DNA of 64,000 nt from Eucommia ulmoides (Eukaryota > Streptophyta > Magnoliopsida > Garryales > Eucommiaceae), in the NCBI GenBank assembly GCA_016647705.1, contig CM028335.1, positions 34,362,212 through 34,426,211 of the forward strand. The letters are read 5' to 3'. Positions 44,973 to 56,180 of the stretch are shown here, in pieces. The first letter of the stretch is position 1. Each line of letters opens with the position of its first letter. The position numbers and the translations under genes were made by a program. A model generated the notes under the pieces. It was not told the DNA's origin and ran no database searches. It worked only from the letters and a program-made list of their open reading frames with translations.

Positions 44973-47033
44973 AAACAACGACAATTAAGCATTTGTCCCA
45001 CTTATGTCGGATCGGCTATATGAATCCATTTACGCCACAGAGATCGATCAAGGGTAATCCCCTCCGTCAGCTTTAATGTCGCCAAATCATTTCTAATAAT
45101 CTTGTCCAATATCTTCTTAGGTCTACCTCTCCCTCTAATAATCCCCTAAACTTGAACTAAATCACATTTTCTCACTGGCACTTCTATGGGTCTTCTATAC
45201 GCATACCCAAACCATCGTAAATGACTTTCTCTAAAAAAAAATCGATGGGTGCTATTTCTAAATTCTTTCTAATAGTTTCATTCTTAATTTTATCCATTCT
45301 CGTCTTTCCACTCATCTACCGCAACATCATAATTTCTGCCACCCCAATTTTTTGGACATGATGTGTTTTTACAGCCCAATATTCTGAACCATAAAGAAGC
45401 ACTGGTCTTATAATTGTTTTGTAGAATTTTCCTTTAAGTTTCAATGGAATCCTACACAAATTACAACAACTGCACTTTTCACTCTAACCAACCTGCCTTG
45501 ATTCTATCTATAATATCCTCCTCGATTTTGCCGTTACTTTGAATCATTAAACCTAAATATCTAAAACGATCAACCTTTGGCACCTCCTCATCTTCAATTT
45601 TAACCGTACCACCGTCCCTCCGGGAATTACTGAAATTGCAATGCATGTATTCCGTCTTACTTCTGCTAACCTTCAAACCTTTAGACTCTAATGTTTCTCC
45701 CGATCTTTTTAACTTAGTATTAAGACCTATTCTACTTTCGTCCACTAATACGATGTCATCCGCAAATAACATACTCCAAGGTACTCCATCTTGAATATGT
45801 TTTGTGAGCTCATCCATCACTTGAACGAAGAGATAAGGACTTAAAGATGATCCTTGATATAAGCCTAGCTATATTAATAGAAAGTGCACAAGTATCGCCT
45901 CCTCCTGTTCGAACTCTAATGACTATATCTTCATACATATCTTTAATTATTTCAATGTACACATTGGATACTTATTTATTTACTAGCACCCACCACAAAA
46001 CTTCTTTGGATACTCTATCATAAGCCTTTTCCAAGTCCACAACTACTATATGTAAATCTCTTTTCTTTTCTCTATATTTTTCCATTAATCTCCTGAGTAA
46101 ATAGATAGCTTCAGTGGTTGATCGGCTGGGCATAAATCCAAATTAGTTATCTTTTATGCTCATTTCATGTCTTATTCTATCACTCTCTCCCAAAGTTTCA
46201 TAGAATGACTCATAAGTTTTATGCCCCAATAGTTCATGCAACTTTAAACATCCCCTTTATTTTATAGATAGGTACTAAGATACTCCTCCTCCAGTCGTCA
46301 AGCATTCTCTTAGTCCTCAAAATGTCATTGAAAAGTCTAGTCAACCATTCTATCCCAATATCTTCTAAACTTTTCCACACCTCTATAGGGATTTCATCTG
46401 ACCCTACTGTTTTTCTAATTCGCATCTTCCTTAGTATTATTCTAACTTTTGAAAGAAACTTATAAATCTTATCTGAAGTAAACTAGGCAACTCTAGCATA
46501 GATTCCCCGACGTCATTCTCATTAAATAAATTATAAAAATAATATCTCCATCATTCTATAATCTCCTCATCTTTAACTAGTACCTTTTCATCAGTGTCTT
46601 TGATGCATCTGACACTTCCAATATATCTAGTTTTTCGTTCACGTCATCTAGAAAGTTTAAATATATCCCTATCTCCCTATTTTGTATATAACTTTTGATA
46701 TAAATTATCATACGCCCTGAATTTTGATTCCTTAATTACTTTTCTCACCTCCGTTTTTGTATGTTTATACTTCTCCAAACTCTCCCGTCTTCAATATTTT
46801 TTCCATCCTTTATAAAATATTTTCTTGTCCCTAACATCTTTTTGGACCTCCTCATTCCACCACCAACTTTCTTTATATCATGGTCCTCCTCCTCTACAAA
46901 CTCCTAAAACATATATTCCTATCTCTCTAATACGACTCGCCATATCAATCCACATTTTGTTTATATCCTCATGTCTCTTCCAAAACTCATCATTTGCTAA
47001 TTTTATCCTTAAATAACTCCATCTTTTCACCTC
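44973..47033 (-). mobile_element. RTE-type LINE, 5'-truncated
   Basis: Flanked by TTAGAGTGGGGTATG (44958-44972) and TTAGAATGGGGTATG (47034-47048), a 15-bp target duplication with one difference. The element reads leftward. Its 3' end has the CCGATCC...AAGTGGGA region usual for plant RTE elements, with no poly(A). About 2.06 kb remain, so the endonuclease part is lost by 5' truncation, as is common for LINEs copied by target-primed reverse transcription. Confidence 0.85.
45000..46960 (-). pseudogene. LINE reverse transcriptase remnant (plant RTE clade)
   Basis: In order on the minus strand: a WWWNEEVQKDVRDKK segment (about 46860), a connecting region with VRCIKDTDEKVLVKDEEI (about 46600), RT fingers with GSDEIPIEVWKSL (46425-46360) and DDWRRSILVPIYK (about 46300), motif A VVDLEKAYDRV (about 46050-46015), and the catalytic FADD box at 45755-45766. 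Then come SKTEYMHCNFS and FRYLGLMIQSNG (45700-45530). A C-terminal stretch with RGRPKKI and ADPT follows down to about 45000. The frame is broken several times, so it is not functional. Confidence 0.85.
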
Positions 47034-47048
47034 TTAGAATGGGGTATG

Positions 47049-48030
47049 CATTGGGGTTTAATTTATTGTTAATGTGTCCTTGTTGTTCATTTGTGTTCTT
47101 AGTTTTGCATTGAATTGTGTATTTTTCATTGACGTGTGATTGGTTTGTTGTTTTGGGTAGTTTTGGCTTGGTTTTGAGATGGGATTTCAAAGGTTTCAAG
47201 AGGTGAAAATGGATAGGAATGCTAAAGTAGGAAGGGTAGATTTTCTTCCTTTTTTGTTTGATCTTGTCCCCAATTTTGATTTGTGTGACTTGATAATGAA
47301 TGGAAGTAGAATTTCTGTAGCCTTACCTTTTGACTTTAGGATTTATCAAAAAAAGAATTCAAGAGGGGGGACAAAGTCAATTAGGAGACTAGGAACTTGG
47401 CCTTAGCCTCAAATGAAAATCGAAAAGATACCTTTGTAGCGTGTGGAAAAACCTCTTGGGGTTAGAATGAATAAAAATCAATTGACACTCGCTAATCACC
47501 CTCGCTATTTTTAGATCTTTTTGCCCTTCTGTGGTTGCATTTTTTTTTTTTTGTTAGAATGTAATATTTTGTAATTTCTAAATGTTCCTTGTTGACAAAA
47601 TGAAACATTATAAGCATCTCTGTGCTTTGAAATTTTTAGATGCCACTTGAGCACGATGACAAAATAGCCTTTTGATGAAAAAATGTCGAACGCAAATAAG
47701 TGTTTGAAATTGAATCAACTTTGGATTTTGAATAGCTTGTAACTGATTTTTTTAACACTTTCTTTGACGCAAAGTTAAAATCTAAGAAACATTCTTGAAT
47801 CGACTTTTTTAAAACCAAAGGATTCGTTTAAAATTTAAAAGATTGAAATTATCAAAATATTATAGACTGATTTTTTTGGAAACATTTGGTTACCTTACTT
47901 GTTCATCTCATTTTCAAAAAGAATACCGATTTTCATTTTTTGCGCTTCGGGCACCCTTCTGAAAGGGAAAATTTTATTTTCCTTTCATAACTAAACTTTG
48001 CACATGACAGTTAAAAAGGTCCCTTTCGAA
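47049..48030 (+). other. Unassigned; one possible exon
   Basis: After a CTTAG at 47099-47103 and TGGGTAG at 47154-47160, a 75-codon frame (47179-47406) begins MGFQRFQEVKMDRNAKVG. The composition is more gene-like than the surroundings and could be an exon of a gene cut by the LINE, but no domain is recognised. From 47407 to 48030 the sequence is AT-rich without frames. Confidence 0.35.
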
Positions 48031-48620
48031 TATCACCAATGTATGGCCGACGGTTATTGAACATTTCTACGAGATACTGGATTTGCTGATTTCTAGGAGA
48101 TTCAATTATTTTGGGTGGATAATGGATATACCACTGCTTTGATTTATAGGTGGTTTCTTCCATGAATTATCTGCATCTGGTGTTCAGTAAGCTGGTCTCA
48201 ACACTGGCTGACTGGGCTATGATTATTGGTATCCAGTTTAGAGGCCGTCTTGTACCAATGGCTCCTATTTCATCGACTGAGACAGAGGAGTTACTAGGTC
48301 TTATCCCTGATATAGGAGAGGATTAAGAATCATGTGGTACTGTACCTTAGTTGTTGATGAGGACTACCATATATGTGTTTTAAATCCTGATGGACGGATA
48401 CTGGCCAAGATGCTTCGCTTATTTTGATGCTTCTAATGCTTGGCTGGACGATTTAATCTTTATCTACCACAACCCTTGACTTTACTACCTGGATTTTGTT
48501 CATCGGATGGATGAGGTGGCCACTAATGACTAGGGAAACTTCACTTTCGGGTGTTTTTCTATTCTATGAGGACTCAGACCACTAGCCTGAATGCCATCAT
48601 TTCCGAGTTTTGGCAGTTTC
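48031..48620 (+). pseudogene. Possible plant mobile domain (PMD-like) remnant
   Basis: A broken frame at about 48045-48330 reads FWVDNGYTTALIYRWF, then, after a frame change, DWAMIIGIQFRGRLVPM and TETEELLGLIPD. The pattern resembles the PMD domain opening ('...ALItALVERWRPETHTFHL...DVALlLGLPvdGxpV'). PMD proteins occur in MULE transposons, in some gypsy elements and as domesticated MAIN/MAIL genes. Several stops are present. I am unsure: identity to the family is low by eye. Confidence 0.4.
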
Positions 48621-49780
48621 TTTTGTTTAGTATATTTGTTGGTTTTTATCGTTTAATTAATTTTGTTTCCTCGTTTAATGATTCAGATCCCATTTTCCAG
48701 TTCTAGTTGTTCAATTATCTACCCTCATGTCGTCGTTTCTCTGGTTAATGGGATTTCTTTCCCCCTGGCAGGAAGTGAAGCCCCATCCTAAATTTCACAG
48801 AGCTCCACATTTTGAGATTACAACATGTATGAAACTCAAGCGGAGTTCTTAAGCCCTGTGAGGTCATTATCCACCCTTTTGAGGGAGATGCCCACTTTGT
48901 GTATATGGTTGTAGATGTAGCATTGTCCTTATAGTGTCTTTGTTTCAGGATCCTATTATTTTGGGAGATATATGCCTAGGGGACCAGTCATGACCCCAGA
49001 TGGATGGCCCACTTTAGATTCGTGTAAATCCTATTTTCCTATGCACTGGTCCTTTATTTAAGATTTTTAATCTTGCCATGTTGGATGTCGGGATTGCTGG
49101 CTATGTTATCGATCATCTTATTGCTGATGAGGCTACTTACTCATAGTAGTGGCATCAAATCTTGATCGATCATTAAATTGACGTGTATACCTTGTTGTTC
49201 GGCTATTGCTTTATTCAGTGTTGGTCTAAGGGAATAGATGCTGACGTAGTACCAGACTGTGACAGACAAGAAAGACACCATGATGGGCGCTCATGAGACT
49301 ATGGTAGCTGAGTAAGTGAGTAGGACTAACTACTCCACGAAAGGGAACCGCAGAGGTTGGAGAATGATCAACCCCAGGAGGACTTAAAGCGACTGCCGGA
49401 GGAGATATAATTACTAGCAGCTGAGAGGGAGAGCCGTCAGGCAGAGTTTGTCATGACATATATATATATGTGTGTGTGTGTTTCTTTTATTTCCTGTTTC
49501 GTGACTGGTTTGGGCATTGAAACCAGAATAAAATGGCTTAAAATAATGAAACATACCTTTTGGTGAAAACATCAATAAACTTATTTGAGTTTAAAGGAAT
49601 CAAGAGGAACAATTAAGGCATTTGATACCCCTAACCGTGGATTTGAGTTTTAACTTATCTGAAATTAAATTTGTCTTTAAAATGAAAATTTTCTTTCCTG
49701 TCACGCAACATGGACCCTTTCGAGGTGTGTGACCTCAATCTTTATGGCTTAAATTGCATGAATAAAAGCATGTTTGGCAA
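48621..49780 (+). other. Decayed coding-like sequence, not assigned
   Basis: Composition is balanced (GC higher than around), with broken short frames, e.g. around 48840-49330 and an ESRQAEFV-like end near 49430-49450. It may be the rest of the PMD-like or a Tat-type ORF. A TATATATG/TGTGTG microsatellite lies at 49460-49481. Confidence 0.35.
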
Positions 49781-49850
49781 GAGTCACTCATGTGGAGTCT
49801 TAAATTTTTTTCCCTCTGTGTTTTTTCTTTCTTTGACTATATCGTTGTAG

Positions 49851-50074
49851 ATATGTTTAATAGGACATCTAATGTTGGAGATCCGAGCGGTCGCCTTTCC
49901 TCCAACTTAAGGAAGGGAAAGTGGATTGCACCATCCCCAACCACAAGGGTTTGGGGTTATGATCTTGAAAGGGCACCCCTGCTTGGAGTTGTTCACATTA
50001 TGGAGCTTGGCTCTGAGGCTATCAAGAGGACAGATGTCTACCCAATTCATCCACAACCTGTGGAAGTTGATATG
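49851..50074 (+). CDS. Exon-like block of an unrecognised gene (partial)
   Basis: A 224-bp block starts right after a polypyrimidine tract and TTGTAG (acceptor AG 49849-49850) and ends at GATATG|GTGAGT (donor from 50075). It is fully open in one frame, enters in phase with two bases of a split codon and ends on a codon boundary. The peptide (about 74 residues) includes SGRLSSNLRKGKWIAPSP, RVWGYDLERAPLLGVVHIME and KRTDVYPIHPQPVEVDM. Its composition is like a conserved globular protein, unlike the transposon proteins around. I do not recognise the family. It could be an exon of a host gene, or a captured or pseudogene exon, because no neighbouring exons are visible. Confidence 0.5.
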
Positions 50075-50589
50075 GTGAGTGGTTATGCGTTTAGTTTTGT
50101 TATGTATATGCTCAGTTTAGTTTTTGGTTATGACTTATGCACATGTTATATTTTATTGAAATATTTGTGGGTTTAAAGGTAGTCCCTATTGCTGGTTCCG
50201 AGATCGCACCCTATTTGCTAGTGCTTATTATGGGAGGAGGATCGGTTTGAGTTTTCTTCTACTTCAGATTCGAGATTATTAACTTGGCTGAGTTCTTTGA
50301 CATGGTTTGAGTCGATCCTTTTCCAAAGTTATTTTTCCATATTAGAGGTCAGTTGTGAATTTCATTTTATTAGAGCTTGATTCATTCTTCAATATTATTA
50401 TGGGTCCCAGAGGTTTCTTGTTTTTGTTTTTCTTGCAAGTAGTTGACTTCTTGCTTGGATGATATTGCCTCCATTGTACATTTACCATTGACTAGCTTCA
50501 TCCCTCACCTTGAGGGTGATTCCATTTTTTAAGGGTATTTATGTCTTTCCTATATTATTTAGAGTTTCTTATATGGTTTAAGGTTTGTT
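50075..50589 (+). other. Intron-like or intergenic stretch
   Basis: T-rich, no open frame. The phrase GGTAGTCCCTATTGCTGG at 50178-50195 may begin another exon-like part but no frame follows. Confidence 0.35.
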
Positions 50590-50853
50590 GTACAGTTTAT
50601 GGTTTGTTGTGGTGATAACCCTCGGGGTGGACGTAGTGGTTGTAGTCGTGGCTCACATCGTCAGTGCTCCTTCTATAGAAAAAAGAATCATACTAGAGAA
50701 ACATGTTGGGATTTAGTGGGTCGTCCATCCAAATTCGTCAATGCAGTGATATATGATCCAAATAATCCTACTATAATTCCAGAATCTCAGACGATTAAGG
50801 ACATCTCTGATGAGGAATATGCTCAATTCCTTCAGTATAAGACATCCCGGTAG
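50590..50853 (+). pseudogene. Copia gag fragment with damaged zinc knuckle
   Basis: The open frame (50599-50853) ends with ISDEEYAQFLQYKTSR, a conserved stretch C-terminal to the knuckle in many plant copia Gag proteins. The knuckle reads CSFYRKKNHTRETC: spacing C-X2-C-X4-H-X4-C is kept but the second Cys is Tyr, so zinc binding is lost. WDLVGRPSKF follows as usual. The fragment is cut off by an LTR-B insertion at 50859. It belongs to a copia lineage other than the SIRE-like one at 2280. Confidence 0.7.
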
Positions 50854-50858
50854 GCATC

Positions 50859-52228
50859 TGGTAGCGGAATATTACGTCGCTACTTTCACCGCAAGTGAAC
50901 GAGTCAAATTTTAGTAAAGTAGGAAGAGCAAGAGTTGTCGTATCCACAGGGATTGGATTAGATTATCGTTAAGTACCGCGATTGTCATAATCGAATTTTA
51001 TCTAGGAGACTCAAATTTAGATTTTGTTAATATAATATACTAAACTAAGTTAATTAAACTAATATACTAATATTGACGTTAATGGGAGTAAATTGCCTAG
51101 GGATTAACTTCATCCACTTAAACGTATTTGTTTCAATCTAGTTTACATTAACGGCATTCATCCTATCCGACAATCTCGGTATCAAAATCTCACTCACTAC
51201 CTCTCCCGAGTGTAAAGTGAATGAATATGTGACTTCGTGTCAATACCAAAGTTCCCCTCAAGCGTCTATACGACATTTGGTCACATGAGTCTCGCCCCAA
51301 CCTCACAGATTACATATTTTCTAATGCCCTCCCGGGTCATTAGATCGTCACATTGTATTTAAATCCTAGTCCGAATTCAGGGCTACCTCTCCCAAGTGTC
51401 AAACCCCGTATTCTCAAAATCAACCCTAATACTATAACAAGCATATCAAGATTGTAATAAAATGGTAAACATAATTAGATAAGATAAACAATCGATAATG
51501 AAACAAAGATTCAATCAAACAACATTTTTATAAACGAATCGCTCCCTATACAATATATGTTTAGCTACACATGACCATAGCCCTATATTCAATTAAAAAC
51601 AAGCTAAGCAGATACAAAACAATCAACCAAACTAAGAAATATAGAGAGAAACTAGGAGACTAGCCGTTATCCGAAGAATCGACGCTAAAACCTCTCCGAG
51701 ATCGTTTTCTCCTTCTTGGAATTGTGATATTTTCTTGGTTCAATGGCCTTGGAGCTCTCAAGACCTCCCAAAAAACGTCCCAAAGTGTTGTGGGCAAAGA
51801 AGGGATTATATTGGGATCCCAAAATATCAACAAAATATCCCAAATTATCTAAATTGTCTGGTGCCTGGCCACTGCAGCGGTGCGATCACAGCTGTAGTGG
51901 TGAGGAAGTCAGTAGGCTTCTGTTTGATTGACCGCTGCAGCGGTGAGGTTCACCGCTGCAGTAGTGAACGATCAGAAGGTTTAGCAACTCTCTGCATTTT
52001 GACCATTGTAGGTTCTGAACTTTTATCTTTTTGCTCGTTTTTCCACCGTTCTTCCACCGACGTTCCACCAATTTACTTGATTATGAACCGTTTTTGTCTC
52101 TTTTCACCTCAAACACCTGGTTTATGACAAAACAAATAAAAACGTATTAAAACATATTAAAGCACTATAATAATACTAGAAAACTACCAAAATCGGCTTG
52201 GAAATATATAGACAAATTACACCTATCA
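50859..52228 (-). mobile_element. LTR-B copy 3 (Athila-like LTR)
   Basis: TGGTAGCGGAATATTACG to CACCTATCA, 1,370 bp. The palindromes are well kept: ACCGCTGCAGCGGT, perfect over 14 bases, at 51931-51944, and CACCGCTGCAGTAGTG at 51951-51966. No matching target duplication is visible because a second partial LTR-B follows directly. Open frames at 51735-52127 are incidental. Confidence 0.85.
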
Positions 52229-52645
52229 ATAAACATGAATAACCATTAACGAAACATTGATTTATTCAAACAAAGTTTTTATACACGAATCGCTCCCTAG
52301 ACAATATATGTTTACTTTCTCATGGTCATAACCACATATACAACAAGTTAAACATATACAAAACTATCAACCAAATCTAAGAAATAAAGAGAGAAACAAG
52401 AAGACTAACCGTTATCCGAAGAACTGATGCTAAAATGGCTCTGAGAATGTTTCATCCTCTTGGCTTTGTGATCTTCTCTTGGTTGATAGGGTTTAGAGCT
52501 CCCAAAACCCTCCCAAAAACATGGTCTAGGTGTGGGAGAGAATGAGATATAAATAGGATCCAAAATATCTCAAAAAATATCTTAAAATATCATTGCAATA
52601 TGTTATCGGACTGCTGCAGCGGTGGAGAAGTCAGTGGCTTTTTGT
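52229..52645 (-). mobile_element. LTR-B copy 4, partial, adjacent to copy 3
   Basis: Starts in the LTR middle (AACATGAATAACC, then CGAATCGCTCCCTAGACAATATATG, which matches copy 3 at about 51535) and ends within the GC-rich part (GCTGCAGCGGTGGAG at 52613-52627). It lacks both LTR ends. The tandem arrangement of two LTR-B pieces suggests unequal recombination. Confidence 0.7.
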
Positions 52646-53381
52646 GATAAAAATCGGTATTTTCGAAATTTATTGAAAATGATTTGAAACATTTTTTCTA
52701 AAAAATCTGGTTGAAAACGTATTCTCATGTACGTTAATTGGTATAAATTTTATGAAATCACTTCAATCATTATGTTTTGGGGGCATTAATTGAGTTTATA
52801 TTGAATTAAGTTAGTAGAAGCTCATGTGGGAAGAAATGAATATTTTTTTTGTATTTCTGTGAAGTTGTAGTTTAGACCTAAACGTAGTTGGTCTAAGGGA
52901 TAGTGGATTAGGTTTAAAGAGACGAGGTCTAATCAGAGAAATAGGTAAATGCTTCACCTGGGAAAAAGATAGGTTTAATTCTAAACATGTGAAAATAATT
53001 AGGTTAATCATGCACATGGGAAAATGATAAAGTTGATTTTGAGCCTGGAAAAAGAATTAGTTTAATCCTATGCTTGTGAAAGGAATTGTAAAGATTTGGT
53101 TCCGACCTGGAAAAGGGATCGCGATTAGTGGATTGCGAATTCTCTGCGGGAGCTCAGGGGAGAAGAAGTAGGCAAAAGTAGCTTGCCGAACCTCTATAAA
53201 TATTCGTGTCAATTTCTCTATTCTTATCTATTTGGTTGTGCACCTAGATAAACACGTTTTCGCTAAATTTCAAGGTAATAACTGGTTAGGAAACTTGAAG
53301 TGATTTTAGTTGTTAAAGATATTTGTTTAATTTTTTAACCACCTAATTCACCTTTCTTTTGGGTAGATCTTTGGGCAAACA
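52646..53381 (+). mobile_element. 3' half of a SIRE/Maximus-type LTR (LTR-A related)
   Basis: Contains the LTR-A landmarks in sense order: GTAGAAGCTCATGTGGGAAG, several 'CCTGGxAAAxGxAT' repeats, TGGATTGCGAATTCTCTGCGGGAGCTCAGGGG, GTGCACCTAGAT, and an end CACCTAATTCACC...GGGTAGATCTTTGGGCAAACA at 53381. Resembles 1620-2219. The 5' half is missing and no primer site follows; the Tat integrase remnant starts instead. Confidence 0.7.
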
Positions 53382-54257
53382 AATATGGTCCCAGTATGTC
53401 AACTCCCCATTGGTTAAATGGCTATGGATCGACCATGGACAGTAGATCAATTGCAGGTATGTTGAAGGTAGGACCATGTCTTTGGCATTGATCACATCTT
53501 TCCACCAAAATATTTGAGCCTTCATCAATTGTTGGTGAAAAATAGCCCTGCCTTAGGGCTTATGTTTCCAAGGATCGTGCACCAGAATGATTCCCATAAA
53601 TTCTTTTATGGATCTAGTGGTGGACGTAATCCCCCTTGTTAGGTTAGAAGCAGTCCATCATTGGGCTCGATAACGAGTGCTTGTATCATGTCCCTTGGAT
53701 TAGAATATATTAAGAAGTCTGGTATCGTATTTTGCGGGATTTATTTCTTTGATTGGGAAGCTTGCTATCCTTTAGATAGTTTGTGATCTGGTCCATCCAA
53801 CTCAGTTGATGGATGACGAGGCTAACTTTATCCTTAGGTTTATCAATGCATAGTAGGGGAAGAGATTCGACCATGATTGTCGTTGGGCCTTTCATCCTGA
53901 AGGTCGAGGCCAAACTTTATAATGAGTCTGCGTGCTTGTTTTCTTCTCTCAAGATCTACTTGATGTTTAATCAAAAAACTTTTGAATCAATTTTTTCGTC
54001 TTTTTTAAGTAGATGATCATCTTCATGTCCTTGGCATTGTATCTCTGTTTACTTGATTGAAAACCAACGAAGAGTCACAATACACCTCCACCTCGATAAC
54101 TCTAAGTTCTCCTAAAATCTTGAGTGAAGAGACCAAAGCCTCGTACTCGGGTATTTTGATGACCACCTGGCCCATAAGCTATTCTAGTTTGATGATCCGT
54201 CTATGAAAGTTCTCCAAGCATTTGAGCTTAGTTACCTAGACTTTTTGGTTATTACTG
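53382..54257 (-). pseudogene. Tat-type pol remnant 2, part C: second RNase H and integrase start
   Basis: On the minus strand from 54257: FIDGSSN (archaeal-type RNase H start), a stretch ending REENKHADSL and LAST (about 53915), the linker MDQITNYLKDSKLP (about 53790), and the integrase zinc finger with ERCDQCQRHG-like and PFNQWGVDILGP-like residues (about 53480-53390). It stops at 53382 where the SIRE-type LTR has joined. Several in-frame stops. With 56181-56638 and 58752-60379 it makes one Tat pol split by insertions. Confidence 0.75.
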
Positions 54258-55454
54258 TCACACTCCATCTCGAGACCCATGCCCGAGGCTATGCGTGACA
54301 TCGACTTGATATTACCCAACTAAACAAATGCAATCTATGCAAAACTTAGATAATTAACTTAAATTTTAATATTATAAACTCAAAATTTAGAGATTTCACA
54401 TGTCCCAAATCCATAGCAAAATTACAAAATCCGAACCCTTTGTGATTCACTTGTCTTGACAGCCAAAAAAAAAAAAAGACTGCCCTCTGAATCTATATAA
54501 CGTCAATAGTGGACCTATCTCTACTTAGAGTACCTGAGACAAAATATTTTATCGGTATTTTGTCTTCATAATATAAAAACAATTTATAAGTCAAGTACAT
54601 TTATCAAACCATTTTCCAAAATAGAATATAACCACACACTTATCATCAAACTAAAACAATTGAATTTAGCTGATCCATGTATTTTTATATAATAAAATAC
54701 CATACACATATTTCTATACTAGCCATAGGATTGTTTCATCTTACGATCGAGAGTTATGACAATAACGTTACCTGTACAATTGCACAATTTAAGATTGTCA
54801 ATGTAAGGGTCATTCAATATCTCCAATGGTATGAGTCAACATGTGTTAAAAACCACCATATCATACTAATAATCACAATCACGGTAAAACCACCATATCA
54901 CACTACTAATCATCATCATAAAACAACAACAACAATATATATCAACCACCTGCAGTATTTCCCTCCTGTCATGTTAGAACACACCCACAGGATATTGCCC
55001 TCCTATCGAATCACAATGCAACGTCCTCCAAAATATGCCTTTCTATTAGGACCAACGACATCCAGCAAGACATGCCCTCTTGTCGGGACCACGTTATGGC
55101 ATAATAGGATAGTAATAAAAATCAATTTTCACATTCAATATATTACTTGATTCATGTAACGTTATAAAACAGTCCATTTTAATAATTTTTCTCATTCCTA
55201 AATTTTCTTAATTATATGAAATTTATTAGACGCCCTATTTTTTAAGTCAATATTAACTGTACAAAATATTATAATAACAATTACAAAGTTTTTCTAATTA
55301 ATAATTTAATCTTACAGAAAATATTAACCAACTCTTAATAATCTTTATTAGTCAACAAAATACTAAAAATTACCATTTTAATAAAATTTATAATTTTTAC
55401 TATAAATTAAAAAATTTACATTTTAAATATTTTTATTTAAAATTATAAATCTAA

Positions 55455-55471
55455 TACACACACACACATAT

Positions 55472-55516
<45 letters not shown>
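55455..55516. repeat. (CA)n/(TA)n microsatellite
   Basis: ACACACACACACA followed by about 20 TA repeats. More simple repeats follow: ATATAT then GAGAGA at 55688-55727, and TTA units at 55755-55772. Confidence 0.95.
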
Positions 55517-55520
<4 letters not shown>

Positions 55521-55685
55521 GCACACCTACATATTGCCCAAATAATAATTAAAAAAAAAAAAAAAAACAAAGGCAAAAAGGTTAAAAGAAATTACTTGGG
55601 AGAGTGTTGAGAGAGTGTAGAGAAAGAAAATAAATGATAGAGAGAAAGATAGTAATGAGGGAAAATAAAAATAAGTGATAAAATA

Positions 55686-55732
<47 letters not shown>

Positions 55733-55822
55733 CTACGGATTATTTTTTTTTTTAATTATTATTATTATTATTACCTTTTATGCTTGCTTGGATTTCGAAG
55801 ACTAAGGGGTGGATACCTATTT

Positions 55823-55869
55823 ACATGGCATGTGTGTTGTCTTCATCCTAGACAACACACATGTCATGT
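55823..55869. other. 20-bp stem hairpin
   Basis: ACATGGCATGTGTGTTGTCT, a 7-nt loop TCATCCT, and AGACAACACACATGTCATGT: 19 of 20 positions pair. It lies in the LTR-D-related element, at about the same relative place as the hairpin in the D 3' LTR (22364-22392), although the sequences differ. Confidence 0.85.
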
Positions 55870-56180
55870 ATATATATATATATATATTATTTGTTATTTA
55901 TTTACAAAAACTAGTCCTCCTAAAATAAAAGAATATATTAACTATATCTCAAAAAATTTAAAATATAATTTTTCAAACAATAGAATAATCTCTAAATTTT
56001 TAAAAGTCAAAATTGAAATTAGCATTTAACCCAAAGTTCTTAAAACCAAATTTTAAATATCATAATGACCCTTTAAAATTTAAAGTAAAATTTAAATAAC
56101 ACAATAGACCTTTATTAGTTTGTAAATGTTTTAAAATGCAAATAAAAATATACACATGCAAAAATTGGGTCTTAGAGTTA

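Larger units (their letters stand above)
54258..56180 (-). mobile_element. LTR-D-related insertion splitting the Tat pol
   Basis: Left border TGTCACACTCCATC; the right part (about 55950-56180), read on the minus strand, resembles the start of the D LTR (for example the GGGTTAAATGCTAATTTCAATTTTGAC stretch, in pieces). The stretch 54680-55150 is a C repeat in inverse orientation with CGATCGAGAGTTATGAC and hairpin words. It could be one long solo LTR (the left end GTGTGACA on the minus strand looks terminal) or a truncated element. Flanking ATTAC (54253-54257) and ATTAG after 56180 may be a duplication with one change. Confidence 0.6.

Noticed and set aside
51735..52127. 130-residue ORF
   Set aside because: Contained in LTR-B, on the opposite strand to the element, and not kept in the other LTR-B copies.
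54677..55150. 157-residue plus-strand ORF
   Set aside because: It lies over the inverted C repeat and its His/Thr-rich part is a CAC/CAT-type simple stretch; no domain.
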